From contig MU839851.1 in NCBI GenBank assembly GCA_030411725.1, positions 186,001-250,000 of the forward strand: DNA of 64,000 nucleotides, written 5' to 3'. Of the stretch, positions 55,654-64,000 are shown piece after piece. The position numbers were made by a program, and so were the translations under genes. The stretch is from Echria macrotheca (lineage: Eukaryota > Ascomycota > Sordariomycetes > Sordariales > Schizotheciaceae). The number at the start of each line of letters is the position of its first letter. The stretch's first letter is position 1. The notes beneath the pieces were generated by a model. It saw only the letters and a list, made by a program, of their open reading frames with translations. It ran no database searches and had not been told where the DNA came from.

Positions 55654-57939
55654 TTATCGAACACTAATCTCTTCCAGCAATACCTTCCCCGACTCCAGTG
55701 CTTCGCCGTTCATCATCCCATAGACATAACACTCTCCAACCAAAACATGGGACAAAGATGACCTCCGGCGCTGCGTGATGAAAGGAGTCGCAGCTCCCGG
55801 AAAGATTCGGACTTCAAGTGGGCTATCTGTCAAGTCAGATACAATGTGCCCTGGATCTTTGCCTTCGTGCTTATCCCACACCCTCTTCTCCCGGCCACAG
55901 CCGGGCTCCAGAGCGGATGGGCCGAGGCCAAGTCGGCCGGTCTCGGTGAGGAAGAGGCAGCGGTTATTGCAGGCCGTCTGGACCGCTGTTTGAAAAGAAC
56001 GCTCGCTTCGGGATTCGACACGGCGTTTATCATGCGAATCTGTTGAGTCCGTTTCGCCCCATGGAGAAGACGCCTTTGCCCCTCCATTGTCGTTAACAAA
56101 CTTGGTGGCTTCCTTGATGAGATCATTATTATCCCACCATATTGCCGCGCACGTACGGGTCCTCTTGAAGCGACGAATTTCGATATCCCTCAGTTCTCGG
56201 TCGAGACGGCTGTCGAAATTCTCTGCGCAGCTAAACAGGGATTTGGAAAAGCCTAGAAATGCCTTCTCATGCTCTGCGATGCTGTTGTAACCTAAGCCGC
56301 GTCTCTCGATGCCGGCCGTAATCGTTGCCGCAAATTCTCGTCTGGTTGGGTAGAACGGGACATGGGAGACATTACCTATTTTGGTTGACTGGAATAGAGG
56401 GGGTTGTGGGGCCGGACACGGCTCTGCAATACCTCGCTGCCCTGCCTTGCGGAAAAACTCCGACAGTCTCAGATGCCGGCCCTCCTCTCTCTTGGCTAAG
56501 GATTGGCGAGACAAGAGCTGAGGCCCAGTCGTCGCCGGCATCGGATCCAAGCCAACGGTGTTGACCTCGACCCCGCCGAAGTGCTCCCAGAGCCAATCCA
56601 TGAAAGTGGGAATGCCTTGGCTGGAACAGTGGCGGCTGTTGTTGCATTGCGGGAGCTGAAAGTATTCCCATTTAAAGACAGGATATACCATGACTATCCG
56701 GTCTATGAGGATCGAGGAAATGTTGAGCTCCCCCTCTTCGACACGATAGGGCTTGGCAGCGGTCTCATGAGGTGAGCGTCCAGCATGGAGGCCTCGGACC
56801 TTGCAGAGCGGGAGAATGAAAGGCATATCGAACTTGGGGACCCAGCTCGGGATTTCATCGCAGGAGTAGTCGAACCAATTGTCGTGGACAACGTACGACA
56901 AAGTCTCGTGGCTGTCTTCCTGCAGCATCTGGCATGCGGCGGCCCGAAAAACGTCGCATTCAGACATGGCGTAATCGGGGACCATGGTGTCTTCCGGACG
57001 GAGGAAGGCAAATACCTTGTCCCTGGCGTCAGACGCAAAGAATCCCCGCGTCTGGCTCAGCCTCGAGAGCAGTGTTGCGTCCGGCGCCATCAGGGTCCGG
57101 ATGTACGTCGCGTTCGATATGCCCCTGTCTGTAATCATCCTCTGTCTGATATCCTCGGAGCTTTGAAGAGCCACACGGGCCGACGTCTCGATCGCCGAGT
57201 AGGTCGTCGTGGCTTGGCCGCACATGACCAACGTGTCGGGGTTGGCTTGGATCTCCTGGATGATCCACGTTCTGCAGAAGTAGGGCAGCTCGAAGAACCG
57301 GAAAAGAGCGTCCCATTTGTCGAATCCTAATTCCCTGCATGACTCGACATCGGCAGTGCCGCGGTTGGCGCTGAGGAAGTTTATCAAGCCGACTGCCGTC
57401 TCGTCATCCGCATCTTCAGGCCCGAGCCAGACCAAAACTCGCACAGCACATTCGTAAATGTGTCTCATGAACTGTACCTGGGTGGACCGTTCGCGGTTGT
57501 CATTCTGGTTGATACAAATCGCGTCCGCCCAGAGCGTTTTTGGAGTGCTCGAGGACCTGACGGTCCGAAGCGCACCGAATAAGTTGGACGTAACTCGGAA
57601 CGGTGCATCGTTGACCAATATCTCGGCATCCCCCCCGCCCTGGCGGCCCCAGACGTATGAGACAGCTTCGTAAGCATGATCTCCATCACACTCTGCGGCG
57701 AACAGACGACAGCAGATTCGATCGTCACCTTTTCCCGGAAGTACCTCGACGAGTCGAATGTACTTGGCACTTGAGGTTGGAAGAGGGTCGTATGCGAATG
57801 GTTCAGTCTCCCGAGACTTCTGGTCGGGCCACATTTGGTCATCCGGCACCCGAACGGACGACACTTCCCGGCACGCCGGTTGCGGGAATGACTGCATTGT
57901 GAGCTTCTCCTGGGACGGAGCATCATTCGGTTCTGCCAT
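55654..57939 (-). CDS. HET-domain protein
   Basis: A single exon of 761 residues from the ATG at 57939. HET motifs: YIRLVEVLPGKGDDRI, YEAVSYVWGRQ, LFGALRTVRSSSTPKTLWADAICINQND, VQFMRHIYECAVRVLVWLGP and YFCRTWIIQEI. The DARDKVFAFL motif follows, and the C-terminal end (LVGECYVYGMMNGEAL) matches the family's usual close. It belongs to the same broad type as the gene at 51134. Between residues about 480 and 640 it has a less conserved, charged region that may carry specificity. It lies tail-to-tail with the Cys/His-rich gene and in tandem with the HET gene at 58738. Confidence 0.93.
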   Translation of the reverse strand: MAEPNDAPSQEKLTMQSFPQPACREVSSVRVPDDQMWPDQKSRETEPFAYDPLPTSSAKYIRLVEVLPGKGDDRICCRLFAAECDGDHAYEAVSYVWGRQGGGDAEILVNDAPFRVTSNLFGALRTVRSSSTPKTLWADAICINQNDNRERSTQVQFMRHIYECAVRVLVWLGPEDADDETAVGLINFLSANRGTADVESCRELGFDKWDALFRFFELPYFCRTWIIQEIQANPDTLVMCGQATTTYSAIETSARVALQSSEDIRQRMITDRGISNATYIRTLMAPDATLLSRLSQTRGFFASDARDKVFAFLRPEDTMVPDYAMSECDVFRAAACQMLQEDSHETLSYVVHDNWFDYSCDEIPSWVPKFDMPFILPLCKVRGLHAGRSPHETAAKPYRVEEGELNISSILIDRIVMVYPVFKWEYFQLPQCNNSRHCSSQGIPTFMDWLWEHFGGVEVNTVGLDPMPATTGPQLLSRQSLAKREEGRHLRLSEFFRKAGQRGIAEPCPAPQPPLFQSTKIGNVSHVPFYPTRREFAATITAGIERRGLGYNSIAEHEKAFLGFSKSLFSCAENFDSRLDRELRDIEIRRFKRTRTCAAIWWDNNDLIKEATKFVNDNGGAKASSPWGETDSTDSHDKRRVESRSERSFQTAVQTACNNRCLFLTETGRLGLGPSALEPGCGREKRVWDKHEGKDPGHIVSDLTDSPLEVRIFPGAATPFITQRRRSSLSHVLVGECYVYGMMNGEALESGKVLLEEISVR

Positions 57940-58737
57940 CCTAATGCATACGTGGCCGATGTTTTCGAAAAAGAAATAGAATGGGAGCGTACGAGGATTG
58001 AATCGCAGAAATAATCCACAAGCGCAATAACCGGAAATCTAACAATTTCGGTCAATTGGTATACTGAAGATGATTCTCAACGTCCAGGCGGGCGATGAAG
58101 CTGTTAAATTTGAATCGGAAACCCAAGACTCACTTGACCCTCAGCCGTGTGACAAGCGACTATCTTGAGGAATCTACGCCAGCTGTAAAAGGAATAACCT
58201 TCGCCCACTGAAAGCTAGCTCGCAAGCATTTGGGAATTTGTTCCCAGTTATGAGTCGTTTCGGAAGGCTATGTGGGGTAATGTATGGTGATAATTCGAGG
58301 TGGTGTGGTGTGGTGTGGGGTGATCAACTCATGGCCAAGGGTCTTGTTTCAGCGTACACGCCATAGCTGAGCAAGCTACGCTAGCCACGGTGGGAAGTCC
58401 ATATGACAACCTCGTGTAAATTACTGGGCAAGCTGGGTAAACTCTTCCGGTCCGGGACCGAAGCTGAGAATAGTAGCGACTATGCTCAGGAAGGACTGCA
58501 CATTGGGGTTCGCAGACCGAGACTGTGAGAGACGAAGTCATCATCTCAAGACGACCATCAAGGTGTGTCACAAATCAGTCCTCGGAAGGGCAGAGGAAAT
58601 GCTGTTTCAGTGGTTCAAGAGACCATAGGTTTTCATCAATAATGATAAACGAATTAAATAGACGGGCATTTTGTTGTAGTTTCCAGGGGTAGATTCTAGA
58701 AGAGGCACATCATAGTCACCTATTGATCTCCAGTCCT
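57940..58737. other. Intergenic between two minus-strand HET genes
   Basis: About 0.8 kb upstream of the HET gene at 55654 and downstream of the one at 58738. It holds a GT-rich run (GGTGTGGTGTGGTGTGGGGT near 58301-58320). No gene is recognised. Confidence 0.5.
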
Positions 58738-61074
58738 TCATTCAATTCTTAGAGCTCGCACAGTTGCTGCATCAAATACTGAAGGTGCCGCCATCCGAAA
58801 GAAACCAATTCGACGAAATGCTGCGCCCCCATCTCGCTTCGGGACAAGAATCAGCCCTTCGACAGGTACAATACGCTGCCGGCCAAGCCTGAGCTTGCTC
58901 ATCCCAAGACAGGTAACCTTGATATCCGGATCCAAGGGCTCGTCGAGGGGATCCAACGTCCCATCCCCGACGACAAGCTGGGTGTCACACTCCTCGATCA
59001 AAGAAATGTCCGACCCATCCCACGAGGGTCTATCCTCATATCGCCAACCCAGTTCCACCGTCTTCCCCGTCACTTCAAGATATCCGTGCTTGACAGGTCC
59101 ATACGAGAAACCTGGGTAAAGAGTATCAACTTGGCATTCCAGGATCGAAAAGTCAAACACCTCCCGATCATCGCGCTCATCCTCGCTGCCGACAACCGCG
59201 CCGATACCAACACTGGCCCAACTCCAGCTTGGCGCGATATACCCAGCTTCTTTCACCTTTGCTGGCTTCAACGTGAACCTGTCCCCGGTAAGGCTCTGCT
59301 TCATGCACCGCCAGTGCAGGTCCGAGAATAGATCCTCCTTCCACATGCCAGCAAGGTAGGTCCAGCCTGTCTTCGCCCCGATTTCGGCCGCGAGGGCAGA
59401 TATCGCCGGGAGTTTGTCCGTGTAGTAGCTCAAGGCCATCTCGGTGTAGTCGGCGCGAATGGCGGCCCACGTCTCGCGGATCTGTGCCTGTGCATCTTCG
59501 TCTCCAAGGACGGGCTGTTCACTTGGGTGTGATGCGGACAGGTATGGGTCGAGGAAGGTTTGGTATGGGGGACCTGCATCTGGCGCGGCGGCTGGGTTGA
59601 TGAAGTCCTCCCTGCACATCCACATTACCCCGGTGCTTGAGAAGATCAGGAGACGCCGGGATAGCACACGCTCCTGCAAGGTCCAAGCTCGAGAGCTGAT
59701 CGGATCGGCTGAGGCTTTGTATGGCGTCCGGTAGCCAAAGGTCAGACCAGAACCGACTTGGAAGGGTTGAAGAAAGAACCTGGCAGGACTGGGCGTCTTG
59801 AGGAAGCCATCGCTTGCTGCTGTGGCGCTCGCTATGATGAGCGTCAAAACACTTTCCTTGTAGGTGTCTGCCATGCGCGGTAATTCCAGTGCCTTATCTC
59901 CGGGAGAGTCTTGGATGATGCAAAGCGCGTCTATCCAGAGGTACATGAACCCAAGCTGATATGTGGCTGCGATGGCGTCTGAGAGCGTCTTCGGTAGCCT
60001 CGCTGGATCCAGTCCTCTGCGCAGGTCGGAAAGAGAGGCTTCGGTGAGGGTGTATGCCTGATTCGAGCCCCAGACGTAGCTAAGGGCGATGTAACTCAAT
60101 GTAGTGTTCTGCGGTATGTCCTCGGCGGAAATGACAAGGCGCGGATGTCGGGGGTCGCGCACTTCGATGAGTCGAGTGGGCCGAAAGGCGCCCGATGGCG
60201 AGCAGGATGTGTGTGCTTTGCAGGCCCGAAGCCAGGTTTGAGCGCGAGGCACCCAGCCATGGAATAGAGCCGCGGAGACGACATCCCACTGCTGGTTGAA
60301 GGCAGCCGTCTCGCACGTTTTGCTTTCGCACATCACCTCAAGCTTCATGGCTACCGCCTTGTCCCCAGTCATGTCTTGAAGCGGGCTGTCGTCCTCAGGC
60401 GAGGTTGCCACCTCGACTCTGACCTCGACAAGGTTGAAGAGCAAGCTGCCGTTCCACTTTAAGAACTCGATGGTAATCTCCATCCTCGCCCCGCAGTTCA
60501 GAGACTCGATGGTGAGAAAACCAGGGGTTTCGCCTACCCCGTCCGCCGCTTCATGGTCTGAACTTCCGCTGTCCACCACATCCACCATGTCCTCATCCGT
60601 CGCGGTGTCGCCGACTGCCTCTTTCGGTGGAACCAGTGCTTCCGGCTCAGAAGGCCCTTGCTGAGGGCTGTCTTGGTCGAGGCTGTCGCCGTCCGACTGG
60701 GATCCATTCCACGCCTCCATCCAATAATCCAGGTCGGAGCAGGTTAAAATGGCATTCCCAATGCAGGAGCACCACGGGCAACCTGCAAGAATCGAAGCAT
60801 AGAGGTCGCGGGCGACACTGGAGTAGGAATGTGTGACTGATGGCTCATCACGCGCCCGAGAAAGCGATTGGTGGAGTGATGAGGTGAATACGTCGTTGGC
60901 ACATGAAGGGCAGATACCCCGCCCGTCGGGTTGGGAGTAGGTTCTTATGGGTTGAGGGACATGGAAGCGAGAGAGCATCTTGGATACAGGCCGGGAGAGG
61001 AGGCGTGAACGTCCTTGCAGGGGCCGACTGGTACTAAAGCATTTAGTATCAGGCTGGGGCTGGTGTATGGGCAA
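58738..61074 (-). CDS. HET-domain protein
   Basis: A single exon of 778 residues from the ATG at 61074; a later in-frame Met at residue 33 (MLSRFHVPQPIRT) could also be used. The N-terminus has Cys pairs (CPSCAND, CPWCSC) like other HET proteins. The HET core follows: LSYIALSYVWGSNQAYTLTE, LPKTLSDAIAATYQLGFMYLWIDALCIIQDS, DTYKESVLTLIIASATAASDGFL and SSRAWTLQERVLSRRLLIFS. Then come SWSWASVGIGA and a C-terminal beta-rich region. This is the WTLQERxLSxR subtype, like the HET gene at 11967 and unlike the two neighbouring HET genes. Expected role: incompatibility or cell-death signalling. Confidence 0.93.
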   Translation of the reverse strand: MPIHQPQPDTKCFSTSRPLQGRSRLLSRPVSKMLSRFHVPQPIRTYSQPDGRGICPSCANDVFTSSLHQSLSRARDEPSVTHSYSSVARDLYASILAGCPWCSCIGNAILTCSDLDYWMEAWNGSQSDGDSLDQDSPQQGPSEPEALVPPKEAVGDTATDEDMVDVVDSGSSDHEAADGVGETPGFLTIESLNCGARMEITIEFLKWNGSLLFNLVEVRVEVATSPEDDSPLQDMTGDKAVAMKLEVMCESKTCETAAFNQQWDVVSAALFHGWVPRAQTWLRACKAHTSCSPSGAFRPTRLIEVRDPRHPRLVISAEDIPQNTTLSYIALSYVWGSNQAYTLTEASLSDLRRGLDPARLPKTLSDAIAATYQLGFMYLWIDALCIIQDSPGDKALELPRMADTYKESVLTLIIASATAASDGFLKTPSPARFFLQPFQVGSGLTFGYRTPYKASADPISSRAWTLQERVLSRRLLIFSSTGVMWMCREDFINPAAAPDAGPPYQTFLDPYLSASHPSEQPVLGDEDAQAQIRETWAAIRADYTEMALSYYTDKLPAISALAAEIGAKTGWTYLAGMWKEDLFSDLHWRCMKQSLTGDRFTLKPAKVKEAGYIAPSWSWASVGIGAVVGSEDERDDREVFDFSILECQVDTLYPGFSYGPVKHGYLEVTGKTVELGWRYEDRPSWDGSDISLIEECDTQLVVGDGTLDPLDEPLDPDIKVTCLGMSKLRLGRQRIVPVEGLILVPKRDGGAAFRRIGFFRMAAPSVFDAATVRALRIE

Positions 61075-61558
61075 GGGAGAGCATAGTCCGGAGGCAAAGT
61101 TCGTTGGAGATTTGTCAAGTCATGAATGGAATGGGTGCTTGTGTTTCCAGCCAATCCGCGACGCCCACGGGACGAGCACCCCTCGGAGTCTGCATATACA
61201 ATACAAGTACCAGATGCACTTCTCACCAGGTAACGGTTAGTAACTCCCGGGTCTCTAATGAAGCGTCTACCCTTCGCAGACCATGACTTTAGATCTCGTT
61301 TCCACTGCCTCAACCTAAAGCATCTATCATGGGACACATGGCGAGGTGGAATGATGTTTCGGGCAAAGTCGGCCACTGCGATGCCATCGACGCAGGTGTG
61401 GGGTGATGCTTGGCGTTCGTTGTAGATTTACCACCACCACCACCGCACTTCCTCAGCACGACACATCCCAATTTTCAGAACAGTATTAGCCCGAAAGTTC
61501 ACCAACTTATCTATCAAGGGCCCCTTATCAAAACCACCACGAGACTCCAATCATCCAA
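61075..61558. other. Divergent intergenic region
   Basis: About 0.48 kb between the HET gene (minus) and the reductase gene (plus). No gene is recognised; a CACCACCACCACCAC run lies near 61431-61445. Confidence 0.5.
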
Positions 61559-62605
61559 ATGGCCACACTCCCAGCCACAATGCGCGCCTGGCGCTATACC
61601 TCCACCTCTCCCACCCTCGAGTCCAACCTCGTCCTCGTCGACAACCTTCCTCTCCCTACTCTCCCACCTTCACCATCCGAGCCTACCCTGCTCATCCGCG
61701 TCATCTCGGCTTCTCTGAACCCAGTTGACTACAAACTCCCTTCGTTTCCTCTCATTGGCCGTTTCATCATCCCTCGACCCGCGACGCCCGGTGGAGATTT
61801 CTGCGGTGAGGTTGTGCAACTCAGTCCGGAGGGCACCACCCGACAGAATGCAAAGTTCAAGACGGGGGATCTGGTCTTTGGACGATTAGATGCCCCAAGG
61901 CAGGGCTCACTCGGCGAATACATGGTCGCTCCGGCGTCTGCTTGCGCCAAGGTACCGGAGAGTGTAGAGGTCGATGCTGCCGCTGCGGTGCCAACTGCCG
62001 GGCTGGCCGAGTATAAAGTGTTGGTGTCTGGCGGGATAACCGAGGGGGACAGGGTTTTTATCAACGGTGGGATAGGCGGGACGGGGACGTTGGGGGTGCA
62101 AATTGCGAGGGCGATGGGGTGTCATGTTACGGCGACGTGTCCGGGAGAGAAGTCAGAGCTGTGTCGGACGCTGGGAGCGGATGTGGTGATTGATTATGTG
62201 AAGGAGGATGTGGTGCGAGCCCTTGAGAAGGAGGGAAAGGTGTTCAAGATGGTGGTGGATAATGTGGGTCGGTCAGAGCGGTTGTATGCTGCGTCGGGGA
62301 GGTTTTTGGTTGAAGGGGGGGTGTTCGTGCAAGTTGGGATGCCAAGCATTTGGAGAGCGATGTTGGCAATGATTAAGAGGACCATGTTGCCGAGGTTTAT
62401 GGGAGGAGGTGTGACGAAGTTCCATCTGTTTTTAATCAAGGGGGGTGAGGGGCTGGACAAACTTGGGGAGATGATGGTAGAGGGAAAGTTGACGCCGCAT
62501 GTTGAAAAGGTTTATGAGTTTGAGCAGGTGCCGGAGGCGGTTGCAAAGCTCAGGGAGGGACAGTGCGAAGGGAAGTTGGTTGTTCATGTTGGAAATAGGG
62601 ATTAG
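61559..62605 (+). CDS. Medium-chain dehydrogenase/reductase, quinone-oxidoreductase-like
   Basis: A single exon of 348 residues from the ATG at 61559; a second in-frame ATG (MRAWRY) lies seven residues on and may be the true start, since MRAWRY is the usual family beginning. Domains in order: an N-terminal GroES-like fold (VISASLNPVDYKL, PGGDFCGEVV, FGEYMVAP-like LGEYMVAP) and an NADPH-binding Rossmann fold with INGGIGGTGTLGVQIA. The catalytic zinc ligands are absent, so this is a zinc-independent reductase of the zeta-crystallin/QOR type. Near residue 275 it has a hydrophobic and basic stretch (AMLAMIKRTMLPRFMGGG) typical of fungal members that may touch membranes. Probably NADPH-dependent, substrate unknown. 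Confidence 0.9.
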   Translation: MATLPATMRAWRYTSTSPTLESNLVLVDNLPLPTLPPSPSEPTLLIRVISASLNPVDYKLPSFPLIGRFIIPRPATPGGDFCGEVVQLSPEGTTRQNAKFKTGDLVFGRLDAPRQGSLGEYMVAPASACAKVPESVEVDAAAAVPTAGLAEYKVLVSGGITEGDRVFINGGIGGTGTLGVQIARAMGCHVTATCPGEKSELCRTLGADVVIDYVKEDVVRALEKEGKVFKMVVDNVGRSERLYAASGRFLVEGGVFVQVGMPSIWRAMLAMIKRTMLPRFMGGGVTKFHLFLIKGGEGLDKLGEMMVEGKLTPHVEKVYEFEQVPEAVAKLREGQCEGKLVVHVGNRD

Positions 62606-63010
62606 AGGAGGGCGAGATCTGCCTTTCGGCGTGCGTACCAGATCCCAAACAAGTTCACGAGAACTACCTATTTCAGGAGATCCTACCCGCCAGAATTCCC
62701 CAAATTTTCGATAATTCGGCACGTTTCCGAATCGCCAACCATCTTGGCTACACCCAAGGCTTTGTGCTGCTCGTCTAGGAAGCCTTCGTGCCCATCACCG
62801 ACTTCGGTTAGCAGGATATATGCTGCCTCACACCGTTCCCGCGACCCAGTGTTGCTTAGGACGATCCGAGTCAAGACTGTTGCCGTCTGTATCCTTCTGA
62901 TAGGTACCAAGATCATTCGACGAATGGAACACCACCCGAAACAAGAAATAGCTTTAATATACAAGAAGAAGAAAAATAGGTACAAAGTAAATGAGCGGGG
63001 AGGGGACAGC
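62606..63010. other. Intergenic between 3' ends
   Basis: About 0.4 kb between the reductase gene and the convergent partial gene. No gene is recognised. Confidence 0.5.
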
Positions 63011-64000
63011 TTAGTACAGTCCCCACTCGACATCCTGCCCCTTAACGGTGCCCTGGCACGACATGGACCCCTTGGCGCCGACCTTGCCGCTCCCTCCAAA
63101 GCGCTTGACGGACTCGTTGATGATATCAATAATGTCGGCACTGCCCACATGAAAGTCGATGTTCCCATTCTTGCCTATGCCCTGGACGCCAAACTTGCAG
63201 TTTCCGGCCGACACGAGCTCGTGCTGGTTGCCGACGGCGTTCTCGACCTCCCACTCGCCCGCGTTGGGCGCGTTCTGCAGGTTCGTCACGATCTGCAGGC
63301 AGTCGGCGACCGAGGGGCTGCCGCCGCTCGTCTGGTCGATGAAGCTCGAGTCGCCGCAGTCGTTGATGCCGATGGGCAGCGAGCACGGGTAGTTGGGCTC
63401 GCTGGGATTGGGCCCGCCGGCGCGGTCCCAGGCCTTGAAGGCCATGTCGGCGCTGCACACGGGCAGGCGGACATAGCCCGGCGTCGTGACGTCCTGGTTC
63501 ACGAGGTCGTTGAGCGTGCCCGAGGCCATCGGATCCGCCGCCGGCGCGCCGTTCTGGTTGTTGTTGGCTAGATACGTTTTCACGGCGCCTTGGATCAGGT
63601 CCTGCACCTTGATGCCGCCAAAGTTGCTGCCGTCGAGCGAATCGAGCCCCGGCGGCATGCCGAACTTGCTGGGGAGGCAGCCGCCCTCGGCACAGTCCTC
63701 TGACGAGCCAATGGGCGCGACCAGATAGTACAGCTTGCCGTTGTAGCAGCCCCAGGTCTTGTGCTGCACGTCCGTTTCAATATACTGGCCCATGGGGTCG
63801 GTGGTGCCGCACGGGTAGCCCGAGTCCAGCACGAACGCATACGTGCCCGAGACGCCCCAGATGGCCGGGATGGCGTAGCCGAAGAAGGCGCGCGTGATGC
63901 CCGCGGTCAGGCCGCTGAGGGAGTCCTGGTCTTTCGCGTCGGGGAAATTCGCAATAGCGCCGTGGCCGTCGGAGCCCGGGATGAACTTCCCGTCCGCCAC
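63011..64000 (-). CDS. Hce2 (Ecp2-like) domain protein, C-terminal part only
   Basis: The frame runs off the window edge, so the N-terminal part is missing; 329 residues are visible. The last ~118 residues (genomic 63014-63366) match the Hce2 domain: INDCGDSSFIDQTSGG, SVADCLQIVTNLQ, GEWEVENAVGNQHEL, AGNCKFGVQG and IIDIINESVKRFGG. The preceding part (DSGYPCGTTDPM, KTWGCYNGKLYYLVAP, DLIQGAVKTYLANN, TTPGYVRLPVCS) resembles the segment that precedes Hce2 in fungal subgroup-C chitinase-like proteins. Such proteins are secreted; the even number of Cys in the Hce2 part fits disulphide bonding. Whether a GH18 chitinase domain lies upstream cannot be seen here. Hce2 proteins include plant-pathogen effectors, but this does not show that role. 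Confidence 0.8.
   Translation of the reverse strand: MADGKFIPGSDGHGAIANFPDAKDQDSLSGLTAGITRAFFGYAIPAIWGVSGTYAFVLDSGYPCGTTDPMGQYIETDVQHKTWGCYNGKLYYLVAPIGSSEDCAEGGCLPSKFGMPPGLDSLDGSNFGGIKVQDLIQGAVKTYLANNNQNGAPAADPMASGTLNDLVNQDVTTPGYVRLPVCSADMAFKAWDRAGGPNPSEPNYPCSLPIGINDCGDSSFIDQTSGGSPSVADCLQIVTNLQNAPNAGEWEVENAVGNQHELVSAGNCKFGVQGIGKNGNIDFHVGSADIIDIINESVKRFGGSGKVGAKGSMSCQGTVKGQDVEWGLY

Noticed and set aside
1..64000. CRISPR arrays, bacterial operons or riboswitches
   Set aside because: No regular repeat-spacer pattern; gene structure is eukaryotic with introns throughout.

Overview
This window looks like a chromosome segment of a filamentous ascomycete (Pezizomycotina, probably Sordariomycetes). 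The reasons are short spliceosomal introns (about 50-120 nt, GTRNGT donors, CTRAY branch points), four HET-domain genes, a NACHT-ankyrin gene, and a large AT-rich block whose changes look like repeat-induced point mutation (RIP: CpA to TpA on both strands). The species cannot be told from the sequence alone. Gene models were built by hand by joining reading frames across GT-AG introns. In every spliced model the exon lengths add up to a multiple of three.

1-21.3 kb, gene-dense: a subtilisin-like protein cut at its 5' end; a full-length ABCC/MRP-type ABC transporter (7 exons); an F-box-like protein; a HET-domain gene (minus strand, 4 exons); a conserved acidic protein of unknown role, overlapping the 3' end of a second F-box-like gene; an Arf-like GTPase with altered catalytic and membrane-targeting residues and an extra C-terminal domain; and an HNH-nuclease-like protein.

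21.3-35.1 kb, a three-level nested transposon block. A hAT-type element of about 0.56 kb (148-bp terminal inverted repeats, 8-bp target duplication GGAGATAC) was split by a Ty1/copia element (282-bp LTRs, 5-bp duplication AAAAG, plus strand). The left LTR of that copia was then split by a Ty3/gypsy element (392-bp LTRs, 5-bp duplication TACGC, minus strand). Both retrotransposons are heavily RIP-mutated and have no open frames. All three target duplications are intact, so the order of insertion is readable.

35.1-44.4 kb: a small secreted protein close to the transposon block, a four-helix membrane protein, an arginase-like protein with a non-canonical first metal motif, a DJ-1/Hsp31-like protein, and a secreted or membrane-anchored FAD amine-oxidase-like enzyme.

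44.5-61.1 kb, a self/non-self-recognition-like cluster. A NACHT protein of 1673 residues with many ankyrin repeats has an apparent SH3 domain inside its signalling module and an Asn in place of the P-loop Lys. It lies between two inverted copies of a 420-bp hAT-type MITE, each with its own perfect 8-bp target duplication. Next to it are three HET-domain genes, an intron-containing tRNA-Phe, and a Cys/His-rich protein whose spacing resembles a CHORD zinc module. One MITE sits in the divergent promoter shared by the NACHT gene and the first HET gene. The final 2.9 kb hold a medium-chain dehydrogenase/reductase and the C-terminal part of an Hce2 (Ecp2-like) domain protein cut by the window edge. 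The link between the NACHT, HET and CHORD-like genes is inferred from family knowledge and proximity, not shown by the sequence.
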